NCBI GenBank assembly: GCA_015655075.1
Contig: JAATFT010000031.1
Span: forward strand, 1-55,737
Origin: Clostridiales bacterium
GTDB lineage: Bacteria > Bacillota > Clostridia > Lachnospirales > Lachnospiraceae
Length of the DNA: 55,737 bases
Reading direction: 5' to 3'
Below the pieces are notes generated by a model, which had not been told where the DNA came from, did not search any database, and was given only the letters and a program-made list of their open reading frames with translations. How positions within the stretch are numbered: position 1 is the stretch's first letter; every line of letters starts with the position of its first letter. The translations under genes were made by a program, and so were the position numbers. Shown here one piece after another: positions 1 through 8,694 of the stretch.

Positions 1-148
1 AATTATATGCCTTCACCCCTAAACGTTTAATCTCGGCGGAACCATGTATGGTCTGGTATACCTTTTCTTCCAGGGTCATTTCCGATACCAGTGCCGCGGC
101 TCTTTCTTCAAAAGATAATGATTCATCCAAATACTTCTTATATCCCAT
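1..148 (-). CDS. Glycoside hydrolase family 3 beta-glycosidase, N-terminus only
   Basis: The minus strand encodes 49 codons running off the left edge. The start ATG is at 148-146, with AAAGGAG just upstream. The N-terminus has MTLEEKV followed shortly by IKRLGVKAYN, the pattern of GH3 beta-glucosidases and beta-xylosidases, which hydrolyse terminal beta-linked sugars. No signal peptide is visible, so a cytoplasmic enzyme is likely. The divergent AraC regulator at 544 is a natural candidate to control it. The catalytic residues lie outside the window, so substrate cannot be judged. Confidence 0.75.
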   Translation of the reverse strand, partial: MGYKKYLDESLSFEERAAALVSEMTLEEKVYQTIHGSAEIKRLGVKAYN

Positions 149-275
149 TTTTAAATCTCCTTTGTTTTTTTAATAATTCGATTTCTATATCTTAATGGCA
201 TTATAATATATTCGAAGCACACAGCTCTTATCAAATATTGCTATACTGTTTTCAGTAATTGCTAAGTTCCGAACT

Positions 276-346
276 AGAGTATGCTTGCAAAATCATTGCA
301 CCGTTTTGACCGCCCCACTTTGCGTTATGCCGCGTCACAATTTTAG
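276..346. repeat. Decayed copy of dispersed palindromic repeat A
   Basis: It begins AGAGTATGCTTGCAAAATC and continues with a block matching the other repeat A copies (ACCGTTTTGACCGCCCCACT, then CACAATTTT). Only about one half of the element remains. It lies in the divergent spacer between the GH3 gene and the AraC regulator. The rest of 149-543 is AT-rich and presumably holds both promoters; I found no clear operator there. Confidence 0.6.
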
Positions 347-543
347 TTGGCACGGGCCCTGCAGCAGTCTTTTCACTTATGAGCTTACTTTATTTTGTCT
401 TTGCCGGTCTAGTCTATTTACTTTCTTATGATCCTATAATAAAATATTAATGTACTATTTAAGTCATATCAGCTAATTTGCCAGGTATATATAATGCAAA
501 AAATATCATCACTGCCTCAATTATTTATTAGGAGAAAAATTTT

Positions 544-1503
544 ATGGCTGAAAAACAAGAAAATAAAACCAAAACAAATGATACGGGATTTCAACGCGAG
601 GTTAAGGGCACCTTTGAAAAAGTGGGATATTCTGAAAATTCCTCGGTTCTTCTTTATGTAAATCATACCGATACCAATTATCCCCTTCACTGGCATCCTG
701 CCGTAGAAATCATAATGCCTCTGTCGAATTCCTACTCCGTTATTATGAATAAAGTAAATTTCACCTTAGGGGAGGGGGACATTTTAATTATTCCCCCGGG
801 CGATCTCCATGAACTGCATGCACCGTCTGACGGTTCCAGGATCATAATACTTTTTGACTCTATGTTAATGAGTAAGCAAAAGGGTTTTTCCGGAATTTTA
901 CCCTTTTTAACCCGGCCAAATTTAATTACTCCGGATCACTCACCAGAAATTTATTCCCAGGCATATAAACTATTAATTCAGGCAAGGGAAGAATATAAAA
1001 GCACCCTCCCTCTTTGGGAGGCTTCGATTAATACTCTGATTATACGCTTATTTGTATTAATCGGACGAAACCATATGGATACCGGCAGTATCTTTCCTTA
1101 TGCGGGCATCAATAAACAGAAAGAATATATTGAGAAAATGCATTTTATTTATGATTACATTGACCGGAATTATATGGAAAACATTACTTTGGAAAAAGCA
1201 GCCTTTGCAGCAGGTTTTTCCAAATTCCACTTTTCACGTTTATTTAAACAAATGACTGCTGCTTCCTTTTATGATTATTTGACTCTAAGAAGAATCAAAG
1301 CCGCTGAAAACCTCCTGCTGGATCCCTGCCTGTCTATAATCGAAGTCGCCCTTCAATCCGGCTTTTCCAGTATTTCCACTTTTAACCGGGTATTTAAATC
1401 GATAAAGAAATGTACTCCTACGGAATTTAAAGAATTTTACCATAATCAAAATTTTGATCCTAAAACAATAACAAATGATTTATTAACAATAAGAAAGATT
1501 TAA
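544..1503 (+). CDS. AraC-family transcriptional regulator with cupin sensor domain
   Basis: A 319-residue protein, the usual length for the family. The N-terminal half is a cupin-like AraC ligand-binding domain with an HWH motif at residues 49-51. The C-terminal 100 residues form the paired helix-turn-helix AraC domain (ITLEKAAFAAGFSKFHFSRLF, then a second helix-turn-helix ending in TFNRVFK). A good ribosome binding site (TTAGGAG) precedes the ATG. Such proteins usually activate sugar-utilisation genes on binding a carbohydrate. The divergent GH3 gene at 1-148 is the likely target, inferred from position only. Confidence 0.85.
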   Translation: MAEKQENKTKTNDTGFQREVKGTFEKVGYSENSSVLLYVNHTDTNYPLHWHPAVEIIMPLSNSYSVIMNKVNFTLGEGDILIIPPGDLHELHAPSDGSRIIILFDSMLMSKQKGFSGILPFLTRPNLITPDHSPEIYSQAYKLLIQAREEYKSTLPLWEASINTLIIRLFVLIGRNHMDTGSIFPYAGINKQKEYIEKMHFIYDYIDRNYMENITLEKAAFAAGFSKFHFSRLFKQMTAASFYDYLTLRRIKAAENLLLDPCLSIIEVALQSGFSSISTFNRVFKSIKKCTPTEFKEFYHNQNFDPKTITNDLLTIRKI

Positions 1504-1510
1504 CCGGCAA

Positions 1511-1628
1511 AAGGAGCTGTCGCGCTAACGCTATTCTTTACCATATTTAGCACTTTGTTAAGCCAATCATGAGCTGTATATGGAAGGTCAAAGCGTTGTA
1601 AGGTTAAGTGCCTAGCGACAGCCTCCCA
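1511..1628. repeat. Repeat D copy 1; hairpin-ended spacer 3' of the AraC gene
   Basis: The ends pair: GGAGCTGTCGC near 1512 with GCGACAGCCTCC near 1616. The 3' half (GGTCAAAG, then TTGTAAGGTTAA, then TGCCTAG and GCGACAGCC) recurs at 20843-20948 and in part at 18183-18236. It lies between the convergent ends of the AraC gene and the next minus-strand gene, so it may also act as a terminator, although no strong T-tract is present. Confidence 0.5.
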
Positions 1629-1639
1629 ATACTTAAGTT

Positions 1640-2500
1640 TTATTTTAAATAATCAATAAATTCTTTTAATGAATTATTCTTATTTTTTGCTATTTTCAGT
1701 TTAGTATTCACTTTTTGAATGATTTTTTGAATATCTTTCTCCTTAGTTAATTTACTAATATAGCTATTGAGTTTTTTATCGTTGGAATCAGCATCGATAT
1801 ACAGGCTTCCGTTTTCATCTCTTAGGACTGACAAAGAGCTCATACCCGGTACTAAAGTATCAATATTATATAATTTAATATCGTAGGTCGTGAAAACAAC
1901 ATAAGAATCCTGACCTAAGCCTGGTTTAATATACGTTTTGATATTCTTATATGCTTCAATTATTTCACTCACCTTCTCGAAAGCTTCCGTCTTTTTATTT
2001 TTTGCAGCCTGACTTTCTGTCTCCTCGCCGGCCGCTTCTTTACTTTCTGCCGTCTGCCTTTCTGTTTGCACACCGGCGTTTTCCTTACTCTCTTCCTGCT
2101 TATTATCATCCTCCTGGCCTTTATCCGTCTGACCATCTGCTTTTTGCCCATCTGCCGGCTGTTTCTCTTCCTTTAGGGCATTTTCATCTGTATTGCCAAA
2201 TGCTTCATAATATGTACGAATTAATTTATCAATATCTTCCTTTCTATCATCTTCCGATACATTTTGCCCGGCGGTAGTATCCTCTGTTGATGAACTCTCT
2301 TTAGCAGATAATATGGTATTATTTTCTTTAGCATCGGGATTATCCTCTGTTGCCTGTATACTTTCTTCTATCTCTTTACTGTCCTGTGTAATTGCCGTAT
2401 CCTTTTTACTGTGATAATTATAATTATAAATAAGCAGGAACAGTGGAAGTATTATAAAAAATCCCCCTGCTGCAGCCAGATATTTTTTCCGATACCTCAT
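1640..2500 (-). CDS. Membrane-anchored hypothetical protein with acidic linker
   Basis: A 286-residue protein with a strong ribosome binding site (AGGAGG) before the ATG at 2500. One hydrophobic segment lies near residues 8-27 after a basic N-terminus, which suggests an uncleaved anchor. A low-complexity Glu/Gln/Lys/Ser/Thr region follows to about residue 170. The C-terminal 110 residues look folded (alternating beta and helix). The segment DKLIRTYYEAFGN before the linker resembles the first helix of NTF2-like folds, so the domain may be NTF2-like with a long insertion; this is a weak suggestion. It lies just downstream of the secreted NlpC/P60 protein, hinting at an envelope role. Confidence 0.65.
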   Translation of the reverse strand: MRYRKKYLAAAGGFFIILPLFLLIYNYNYHSKKDTAITQDSKEIEESIQATEDNPDAKENNTILSAKESSSTEDTTAGQNVSEDDRKEDIDKLIRTYYEAFGNTDENALKEEKQPADGQKADGQTDKGQEDDNKQEESKENAGVQTERQTAESKEAAGEETESQAAKNKKTEAFEKVSEIIEAYKNIKTYIKPGLGQDSYVVFTTYDIKLYNIDTLVPGMSSLSVLRDENGSLYIDADSNDKKLNSYISKLTKEKDIQKIIQKVNTKLKIAKNKNNSLKEFIDYLK

Positions 2501-2528
2501 TTATTTATCTACCTCCTATCTGCTCCTT

Positions 2529-2690
2529 AGAGCGTGTTTGAAAAATCATCACACCGTTCTGACCGCCCCACTTTGCGGTATGCTGCGTCGCAATTTTGGG
2601 GGCATAGCACCACTACGCACCCAAAATCGCTCCTTGCCTCCCACAAAGTGGAGCCTCCAGCCCGGCACAAGCATTTTTCAAACACACTCT
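2529..2690. repeat. Dispersed palindromic repeat A, full copy (162 bp)
   Basis: Terminal inverted repeats AGAGCGTGTTTGAAAAAT and ATTTTTCAAACACACTCT bound the element. The interior is also largely self-complementary: blocks around CCACTTTGCGG and CCACAAAGTGG, and CAATTTTGG and CCAAAATCG. Other full copies are at 33895, 41690 and 44357. It fills most of the spacer between the anchored protein and the NlpC/P60 gene. No transposase gene is inside, as expected for a MITE-like or extragenic palindromic element. Confidence 0.85.
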
Positions 2691-2763
2691 AGTATCAACT
2701 ATATTTTTAATATACTCCCTTTAATTAAAATAATATCTTTAATTGAAATAAAATTAATATAAT

Positions 2764-3924
2764 TTAATTTATATAACTTACCGCTTTAACCGGCTGTCTG
2801 TAATCATAGTTGGATATCCGTATTCCATATTCCGGATTACTTGCACTAATTACTCTGCCATTTCCTATATAAAGAGCAACATGGTTAATGGAACCGCCCC
2901 TTGCATAAAAGATTAAGTCTCCCGGCCTGATATCGGACATGGAAATAGTTCTGCCGCCCGATGCCTGTGATCTGGAATCCCTGGGAATGCTGATGCCGTT
3001 ATCGTCAAAAACGGATTGGGTAAAACCGGAACAGTCTGCCCCGCCGGTTAAGCTGGTTCCTCCCCAGACATAAGGATTTCCTTCAAACTTTAAAGCATAG
3101 CTTACTATCCTGCCGCGAAAAGATGAAATGTTGGAAGTGCTGGAATTATCGGAACTTGCTTTTTCAGCCTGTGAGGCATTGCCCGATTTCTCCGAATTGC
3201 CCGATGAGCTTCCATTGTCAGAAGTATTGTATGTCTGAGCTTGTTCGCTTGCTTTTCTGGCTTCCTCTTTTGCTCTTAATTTCTCCTGTTCCTCTTTTAT
3301 GGAAACCGCCTCTTTATATTCTGTGGAGAAATCCACATAATCGGCAGAGACATATCCGGTCCCCGCATTATTTATCGATACTTTTACCCATCCGTCCGCT
3401 TCTTTTTTTACTTTGAGCTCTTCTCCTATGGGAACCAAAGTGATTACCGGAGCATCCGTATTCGCTTCTTTTCTTACCTTTAATGTAGTCGTATTAACAG
3501 TTGCAATCCGGGTGCCTACTGAATTAGCTATTTCTGCCGCTTCTTCTTCGGTGGCAAGAAATTCTGATTTTATATATCCGGTAACGGAACCTGATTTTAC
3601 TTTATACCAGTCACCTTTTTGGGAAATAATTGTAGCGGCCGAATTATTATAAAGTTTACCAATAATTTTGCTCTCTTCGCTTGGTTTTTTCCTTATATTT
3701 ACATAATCGGTCACCTGTGCAAAGGATATCTCCCCATACTCTTTAAACAGATCTGAGGATAAATATTCTTTAATATCCTTATTTTCATTTTCCTGATAAA
3801 AATTATTCAATAATAGATCTATCCCGGCAACCGGCAATTCCGCAGCTTCCGAAACGGCGGTTTTACTGGCAAAAGCTATCGTCCCTATCATACAATATGT
3901 AGCAATCTTCCCTATTTTTATCAT
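2764..3924 (-). CDS. Secreted SH3-domain NlpC/P60 cell-wall peptidase
   Basis: A 386-residue protein with a signal peptide (about residues 1-28, ending near SEAAEL). Two bacterial SH3 domains follow (about 70-125 and 138-200), then an Ala/Lys/Glu helical stretch and a Ser/Gly/Asn-rich linker to about 267. The C-terminal NlpC/P60 domain has catalytic Cys298 in GGADCSGF and His348 in INHVALYIGNG. These enzymes cleave peptide stems of peptidoglycan outside the cell. One oddity is that the position of the usual third catalytic residue, 12 residues after His348, is Ser360 (VISAS) rather than His. The ribosome binding site is GGAGG. Confidence 0.9.
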   Translation of the reverse strand: MIKIGKIATYCMIGTIAFASKTAVSEAAELPVAGIDLLLNNFYQENENKDIKEYLSSDLFKEYGEISFAQVTDYVNIRKKPSEESKIIGKLYNNSAATIISQKGDWYKVKSGSVTGYIKSEFLATEEEAAEIANSVGTRIATVNTTTLKVRKEANTDAPVITLVPIGEELKVKKEADGWVKVSINNAGTGYVSADYVDFSTEYKEAVSIKEEQEKLRAKEEARKASEQAQTYNTSDNGSSSGNSEKSGNASQAEKASSDNSSTSNISSFRGRIVSYALKFEGNPYVWGGTSLTGGADCSGFTQSVFDDNGISIPRDSRSQASGGRTISMSDIRPGDLIFYARGGSINHVALYIGNGRVISASNPEYGIRISNYDYRQPVKAVSYIN

Positions 3925-4139
3925 TTGGAACCTCCATTAAGTTTATTTATTACAAATCTGTTAAATTTGTTACATAATTATTTTATGATATAATCGTGAA
4001 GATTGCACTAGGTATATACTGGTAAATATCTTTAAATAATAGAATGTAATTAAATTCCGGTGCCGCCGCGCTGACTGTTATGGCAAATTCTCAATAAAGC
4101 GGCAAAACCCCCAAATAACAAAAAACTTTAAATTAGTAC

Positions 4140-4201
4140 TTGCAAAATTATAAAATTGAATATATAATAGTAATAGTAATTGTTACTATTATATTACTAT
4201 T
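4140..4201 (+). promoter_or_regulatory. Rubrerythrin promoter with Fur/PerR-type operator
   Basis: A sigma-A-like promoter reads TTGCAA (4140-4145), a 17-bp spacer, and TATAAT (4163-4168). Over the -10 and start region lies AATAGTAA-TTG-TTACTATT (4172-4190), a perfect 8-3-8 inverted repeat. A second pair of the same arms is nested around it (4166-4173 and 4194-4201). The same 8-3-8 arms occur upstream of perR at 27186-27204, in the same place relative to its promoter. The remaining spacer from 3925 shows nothing else definite. Confidence 0.75.
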
Positions 4202-4305
4202 ACATGTAAAAGTTTATTTTCTGGAAGTCAGAAAGAAACAGAACCAAAATTGTCTTTCTACTTACAGAAGCATAAACAAAAAAATATTTAAGGAGGAAAA
4301 TGATT

Positions 4306-4860
4306 ATGGCAGTAAAAAATCCAATGACTTCAGAGTTTTTGCATTCCGCATACGGCGGGGAAAGCATGGCACACATGAGATATCTCTATTGGGAGCAGGT
4401 GGCGGAAAAGGAAGGCTTCCCCAACATAGCAAGACTTTTTAAAGCAATTGCTTATGCAGAAAGCGTACACGCCAACAATCATTTCCGGGAAATCGGCGTT
4501 CCAACCACGGATGTATCGGTAACGGCCGGAGGAATTTTCGGCAACGGGAAAACCGTTGACAATCTCCAGGGAGCAATCAACGGAGAACTCCACGAAGTGG
4601 AACAAATGTATCCGGTATATTTAAACGCCGCACAATTCCAGAATGAGCAGGGGGCAACCAGATCCTTCCACTTTGCGCTGGAAGCTGAAAAAATCCATGC
4701 CGATTTATTCAAACAGGCGCAGGCAGCCGCAAGAGAAGGAAAGGATATAAAGCTTTCCGCTATTTATGTCTGTCCCGTATGCGGTCATACAATTCTTGAC
4801 GGAGCTCCCGACCATTGTCCGGTATGCGGTGCAAAAAAAGAAATATATAAGAAATTCTAA
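4306..4860 (+). CDS. rbr: Rubrerythrin (NADH peroxidase-type)
   Basis: About 184 residues. The N-terminal part is a ferritin-like diiron domain (GGESMAHMRY, AYAESVHANNHF, HFALEAEKIHADLF contribute Glu and His ligands). The C-terminal rubredoxin-like domain has two CPVCG knuckles at the end. Rubrerythrins reduce hydrogen peroxide in the cytoplasm of anaerobes. I prefer the second ATG (4306) because AGGAGG at 4291-4296 is too close to the ATG at 4300. The upstream operator suggests derepression by peroxide through the PerR encoded at 26750-27151. Confidence 0.93.
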   Translation: MAVKNPMTSEFLHSAYGGESMAHMRYLYWEQVAEKEGFPNIARLFKAIAYAESVHANNHFREIGVPTTDVSVTAGGIFGNGKTVDNLQGAINGELHEVEQMYPVYLNAAQFQNEQGATRSFHFALEAEKIHADLFKQAQAAAREGKDIKLSAIYVCPVCGHTILDGAPDHCPVCGAKKEIYKKF

Positions 4861-4933
4861 ACCGTTGTTCACATACAAATACCTGAATCCCTGAAACATA
4901 CCGATAACCGGATAACCGGCCGCGCAGCAAGAA

Positions 4934-5052
4934 AGAGTTTGCAAAGCAAACTCTGCGCTGACGCTTGGCTGCTTTGCGGCATATTACCTTTCAAGCGTCA
5001 TGCGCATCCCTCGGAGCGTTTTTTGCTTTATAGGACGCAATTTCCTATAAAG
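4934..5052. repeat. Repeat B copy 1: three-hairpin element
   Basis: Three hairpins in a row. GAGTTTGC/GCAAACTC has an AAA loop. TGACGCTTG pairs with CAAGCGTCA across a conserved loop (CTTTGCGGCAT). CTTTATAGGA/TCCTATAAAG (5026-5052) has the loop CGCAATT. The same order recurs at 39945-40057 and, disrupted, at 37211-37475, with different but still paired stem bases. It lies just 3' of rubrerythrin. Confidence 0.7.
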
Positions 5053-5058
5053 AAATAA

Positions 5059-5103
5059 AGCTGACGGAAAACGTATATAATATGCGTTTTCCATCAGCTT
5101 TTT
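5059..5103. terminator. Intrinsic terminator after rubrerythrin
   Basis: A 15-bp stem, AGCTGACGGAAAACG paired with CGTTTTCCATCAGCT with one G-U pair, followed by TTTTTAT on the plus strand. It should end the rubrerythrin transcript. The A-rich left flank could also support termination on the minus strand. The rest of 5104-5300 shows no gene. Confidence 0.8.
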
Positions 5104-5300
5104 ATATCCATTATACTAAAACACTTCCAAACTACTCCCCCGAAAGTTCCGTGGGTTATGATAATATCAAATACTTCTTTCGAATATTATATTTAAGAAA
5201 CCGACCGGCAGTAAAAATCTTTTCAAATATTTTTGCGGCTTCATAACCGTTTTCAGGCAAGGGGAATGGAAAAGGTCATTAAATATTGCCGGACAGAACA

Positions 5301-6416
5301 CTAATGCTGCCAAACACTGTCCGGTAAAGCATTTTTTAAAGCTGTTGTATCAATAAAATCTTCCGGGTTAAACTCAGTTTTAAAACGTTCATGTTCATAT
5401 GCCCAGGCTTCAATATCTTTCAACTGTTTCACTCCCTCCTGAGTGAATTCAATGCCAAGAGAATATGCATTAACTGATTCAATAAACTGCTCTTTCGGAA
5501 TTCCAATCTTACTTTCAGCTATGGAAGCCGCCTCATCCATATTTTCCTTTACATAATCATAAACAGCTTGTGTAGCATAAAGAAATTTGCCTACTGTTTC
5601 CTGATTTTTAGACAAATATGCATCGGTAGACAAATAATAACTATATGTATTAAGACCCAAATCCTCCATACTGATCAACGGTGTCATTCCATATTCTTCC
5701 AATTTCAATGCTGTAGTACCAGCTGCCCACATGGCTACTGCTTCACCGGAGTTCATAATAGCCAATCCGTTTGCATCGCTATCCACGGGCAACAGTTTTC
5801 TGCTTTCTTCGGCAATTCCTTCCTGCTCAAAAAACTTAGCCCACCAATAGTCGTAAACAGTTCCTGCATTGGTTACACATCCCTGCCCTGCAATATCAGA
5901 CAAATCTTTAACCACCTTAGGATTTACATATAATTTGCTGGACGCAGAATATGCGCTTATAGCGATAATTTTTAAGTCGGTTTCACTTAAGGTATTTCCT
6001 ATACGGTTAACAGCTGCATAGTCAGCAAGCATACCTATATCGTCCTGCCCCGTTACAACTGCATCAATGGTATTGATTCCTACCGGAAATTCCGCATATT
6101 TTAAATCCAGTCCGTTTTCTTTAAAAATGCCCTTTTCCAAACCTATTACTGCTGACCAATGGGTAGGCGAATTGGTCATGACTGCTACTTTAATCGGTAT
6201 TAACTCACCGGCACCTAACGCCTCTTCTGAAACAGTCTTAGAATTCCCAGTGTCTGCACTTTCTGTTTTTGTACTTTCTGTTTCTGTATTATCTGTTTTT
6301 GTATTTCCAGAACCTGCATTTTCTGTATCAGCAGTTTTTGCGCCGGAACTGCAGGCTGTCATTGTAACCAGTACAATAACCAACAGGATGCTTAGCATAG
6401 ATAATCTCTTTTTCAT
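5301..6416 (-). CDS. ABC importer substrate-binding lipoprotein (NitT/TauT type)
   Basis: A 371-residue protein. The signal peptide ends in a lipobox-like TMTAC, so Cys21 or thereabouts should be lipidated and the protein tethered outside the membrane. A Thr/Asn/Glu/Ser-rich tether with TE/TK repeats follows to about residue 65. The mature domain (PIKVAVMTNSPTHWSAVIG, then KENGLDLKYAEFP) is the SsuA/TauA/ThiY-type periplasmic-binding fold. It is the last gene of a three-gene cassette (ATPase, permease, binding protein). The ligand is not determinable; a sulfonate or sulfate ester is possible given the adjacent arylsulfotransferase. Confidence 0.88.
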   Translation of the reverse strand: MKKRLSMLSILLVIVLVTMTACSSGAKTADTENAGSGNTKTDNTETESTKTESADTGNSKTVSEEALGAGELIPIKVAVMTNSPTHWSAVIGLEKGIFKENGLDLKYAEFPVGINTIDAVVTGQDDIGMLADYAAVNRIGNTLSETDLKIIAISAYSASSKLYVNPKVVKDLSDIAGQGCVTNAGTVYDYWWAKFFEQEGIAEESRKLLPVDSDANGLAIMNSGEAVAMWAAGTTALKLEEYGMTPLISMEDLGLNTYSYYLSTDAYLSKNQETVGKFLYATQAVYDYVKENMDEAASIAESKIGIPKEQFIESVNAYSLGIEFTQEGVKQLKDIEAWAYEHERFKTEFNPEDFIDTTALKNALPDSVWQH

Positions 6417-6456
6417 TATTCTCCTTCTTTCATTTTATACATATTATACATAAATT

Positions 6457-7251
6457 TTATATTTTAACGCCAAAGTGTTTTAGATATCTGCCGCCAAGAA
6501 ACTGAAGCAGCCGATCCGCAAGAAATCCCAGCAGACCCAATGTTAAAATACCTGTAAAAATCCAATCCGTTCGATAATACATACGGGATGTATAAATCAA
6601 ATAACCCAGTCCCGATTGGGATGCCAGCATTTCAGCGGCAACGATTGAAATAATGGCTCCGCTTAAGCCCAGACGGATACCGGTAAAAATATTAGGAATT
6701 GACGATGGAACAACTACCGTAAAAAAAATACGAATTCCTGATGCACCCATAGATTCCGCTGCCTGAACCAAAGAGGTGTCTACTGCCCGGACCCCTGCAA
6801 TGGTATTTACCATAACCGGAAAAATTGTCGCATAAAATATTAATACAACTTTAGATTTTTCTCCCACTCCAAACCACATGAGGAACAGGGTTAAAAGACC
6901 AATAGCCGGTACAAAACGGAAAAAGCTAAGAAAGGGTTCCAGAATCCAACCGAATATTTTAAACTGGCCTACAACCAACCCCAGCATAACAGCCACAGCC
7001 ACCCCTAATGACCATCCCTTTGCAACACGCAAAAGGCTGATGGCAACATCTTCTTTTAAAGTCCCATTTGTTACAATGGATATTGCACCTTTTAGCGTAG
7101 TAAGCGGACTTGGTAAAAAATCATCTGTATAATATAAAGACGCTATGAACCATAAAACAAGCAGAATTAGCCAGGTAAGTAAACCTTTCTGAATTATTTT
7201 TTTCCAGATAGACTCTTTCCGGACGTATCCGGAATTATTAAATTTTGACAT
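6457..7251 (-). CDS. ABC importer permease (SsuC/TauC family)
   Basis: A 264-residue membrane protein with about six hydrophobic segments. A family EAA-type loop reads VVPSSIPNIFTGIRLGLSGA, where the transmembrane domain contacts the ATPase. It belongs to the BPD_transp_1 permeases of sulfonate, taurine and nitrate importers. It lies 21 bp downstream of the ATPase gene and 40 bp upstream of the binding-protein gene, so the three are one transcription unit. Length is normal for the family. Confidence 0.9.
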   Translation of the reverse strand: MSKFNNSGYVRKESIWKKIIQKGLLTWLILLVLWFIASLYYTDDFLPSPLTTLKGAISIVTNGTLKEDVAISLLRVAKGWSLGVAVAVMLGLVVGQFKIFGWILEPFLSFFRFVPAIGLLTLFLMWFGVGEKSKVVLIFYATIFPVMVNTIAGVRAVDTSLVQAAESMGASGIRIFFTVVVPSSIPNIFTGIRLGLSGAIISIVAAEMLASQSGLGYLIYTSRMYYRTDWIFTGILTLGLLGFLADRLLQFLGGRYLKHFGVKI

Positions 7252-7272
7252 ACGATTTCCAACTCTTTTCCA

Positions 7273-8334
7273 TTAAATATAGTAAAGACTGCTATCATTG
7301 AGATTTTTATTGATCAGCTGATAAGCCTGTGTGTCATCAAATACATAAATCTGGTAAATTAATACATTTACTTTTTCACCTAATGACACGATTTCATCGT
7401 TTAAGGAATGAATTGCCTTAAGCTCAATTCCATTCATATCTACGGTTAATTCCGTATAACCACCCCGAAAAGTGACTTTCTTAACAATTCCCTCCTCCAA
7501 TGCATTCTGATACTTTTGGATTACACCGTATTTACTTACTTTTACATATTCCGGACGGACGACCCCGTAAGGTTTTGATAAATCCGCATCAAATCCCTTC
7601 AATCGTCCATATTCTGAAAGAATGGTGGAATTTCCAATAAACCGGGCTACAAAAGGAGTATGGGGATTTCGATAAATATCCATGGGTGTGCCAACCTGTT
7701 CTACCCGTCCCCTGTTGGTAACGATTATCTGGTCTGTGATTTCAATGGCTTCATCCTGGTCATGTGTCACAAAAATGCTGGTTATCCCTATCTGTGTGAT
7801 CATATCTTTCAGCCAGGTCCGTAATTCCTGCCGTACTTTTGCATCAATGGCTGCAAACGGTTCATCTAACAAAAGCAGTTGGGGATTAGGAGCCAGTGCA
7901 CGTGCAAAAGCAATTCTCTGTTTCTGCCCGCCTGAAAGCTGTTCCGGATATCTTTTCTCCAATTTCGGAAGTTCAACAAGCTTTAAAAGTTCCCTTACCC
8001 GTTCTTTAATCAATTCTCTGCTCTTTTTCTGCACTTTAAGTCCGTACGCTATATTATCATATACTGTCATATAGGGAAACAAAGCATAGTTTTGGAATAC
8101 AAATCCTATACCTCTTTGACTTGCATTTATGTCGTTTACAAGCTTTCCATTAATAAACACATCTCCGGAATCCTGATGCTCCAATCCGGCGATAATCCGT
8201 AGTATGGTTGTTTTTCCACTGCCGCTTGGCCCAAGAAGTCCAACCAACCGACCCTTTTCAATGCCAAAGGATACATCATCGGAAGCTTTAAAATCACCGA
8301 ATGCTTTATTGATATGTTTTAATTCGATGTACAT
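7273..8334 (-). CDS. ABC importer ATPase with C-terminal regulatory extension
   Basis: A 353-residue protein. Walker A is GPSGSGKT (35-42), followed by the signature LSGGQKQR, Walker B LLLLDEP and the switch His in VTHDQDEA. About 100 residues past the core resemble the TOBE-type extension of CysA/PotA-like ATPases; SsuB/TauB proteins are usually shorter. It energises the permease at 6457-7251. An AAGGAAG ribosome binding site precedes the ATG at 8334. Upstream lie palindromic repeats, and any promoter would be in or beyond them. Confidence 0.9.
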   Translation of the reverse strand: MYIELKHINKAFGDFKASDDVSFGIEKGRLVGLLGPSGSGKTTILRIIAGLEHQDSGDVFINGKLVNDINASQRGIGFVFQNYALFPYMTVYDNIAYGLKVQKKSRELIKERVRELLKLVELPKLEKRYPEQLSGGQKQRIAFARALAPNPQLLLLDEPFAAIDAKVRQELRTWLKDMITQIGITSIFVTHDQDEAIEITDQIIVTNRGRVEQVGTPMDIYRNPHTPFVARFIGNSTILSEYGRLKGFDADLSKPYGVVRPEYVKVSKYGVIQKYQNALEEGIVKKVTFRGGYTELTVDMNGIELKAIHSLNDEIVSLGEKVNVLIYQIYVFDDTQAYQLINKNLNDSSLYYI

Positions 8335-8411
8335 CCCTTATCTTCCTTTCTAAAAATAACGAGAAGCTCGTTTATTGCGTGTTCAATTAATGAAATTAAA
8401 CCATCAGTATA

Positions 8412-8516
8412 GAAGCGATTTAGGGAGTGTAGTGGGGCTACGTTTCCAAAATTGCGACGCAGAATACCGCAAAGTAGAACGGTCAGAACGGGGCAATGAT
8501 TTTTCAAACACGCTCT
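8412..8516. repeat. Repeat A copy 3, partial
   Basis: It matches the right half and part of the centre of repeat A (GGGGCTACG, CCAAAATTGCGACGCAGAAT, CAGAACG, then TTTTTCAAACACGCTCT). The left end has been lost or replaced. It abuts the separate hairpin element at 8523-8671. Confidence 0.75.
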
Positions 8517-8522
8517 GGTGTG

Positions 8523-8671
8523 CTGACAAGTTGATACTTGGACTAATGGCGTAGAATGGATTTTCATTCTGCGAGGCGGAGGAATAAGGCGTAGCGGTGG
8601 CTACGTCGATTGACGACAACAAAGCAGATGGAAATTCAGGCAAGCCATTAGACAAGATATCAACTTGCCAG
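8523..8671. repeat. Long imperfect hairpin element next to repeat A
   Basis: The ends pair: CTGACAAGTTGATA at 8523-8536 with TATCAACTTGCCAG at 8658-8671 (one mismatch). An inner pair is CTAATGGC (8543-8550) with GCCATTAG (8644-8651). No other clear copy occurs in this window, although 20237-20343, also beside a repeat A fragment, has a loosely similar centre. It occupies the gap between the arylsulfotransferase and the importer genes and may terminate or insulate transcription. Confidence 0.55.
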
Positions 8672-8694
8672 TGCTCTGGTACATTTTACCTGTC

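Noticed and set aside
2538..2762. Similar open frames in several repeat A copies (containing KNHHTVLTAPLCGM-like sequence, also at 8319, 41651 and 44321)
   Set aside because: They arise because the same palindromic repeat is read in the same frame. They lack ribosome binding sites, end in unique flanking sequence, and differences between copies show no preference for third codon positions by eye.
4140..4442. Plus-strand frame overlapping the rubrerythrin start
   Set aside because: It begins in the operator region without a ribosome binding site and overlaps a clear gene in another frame.
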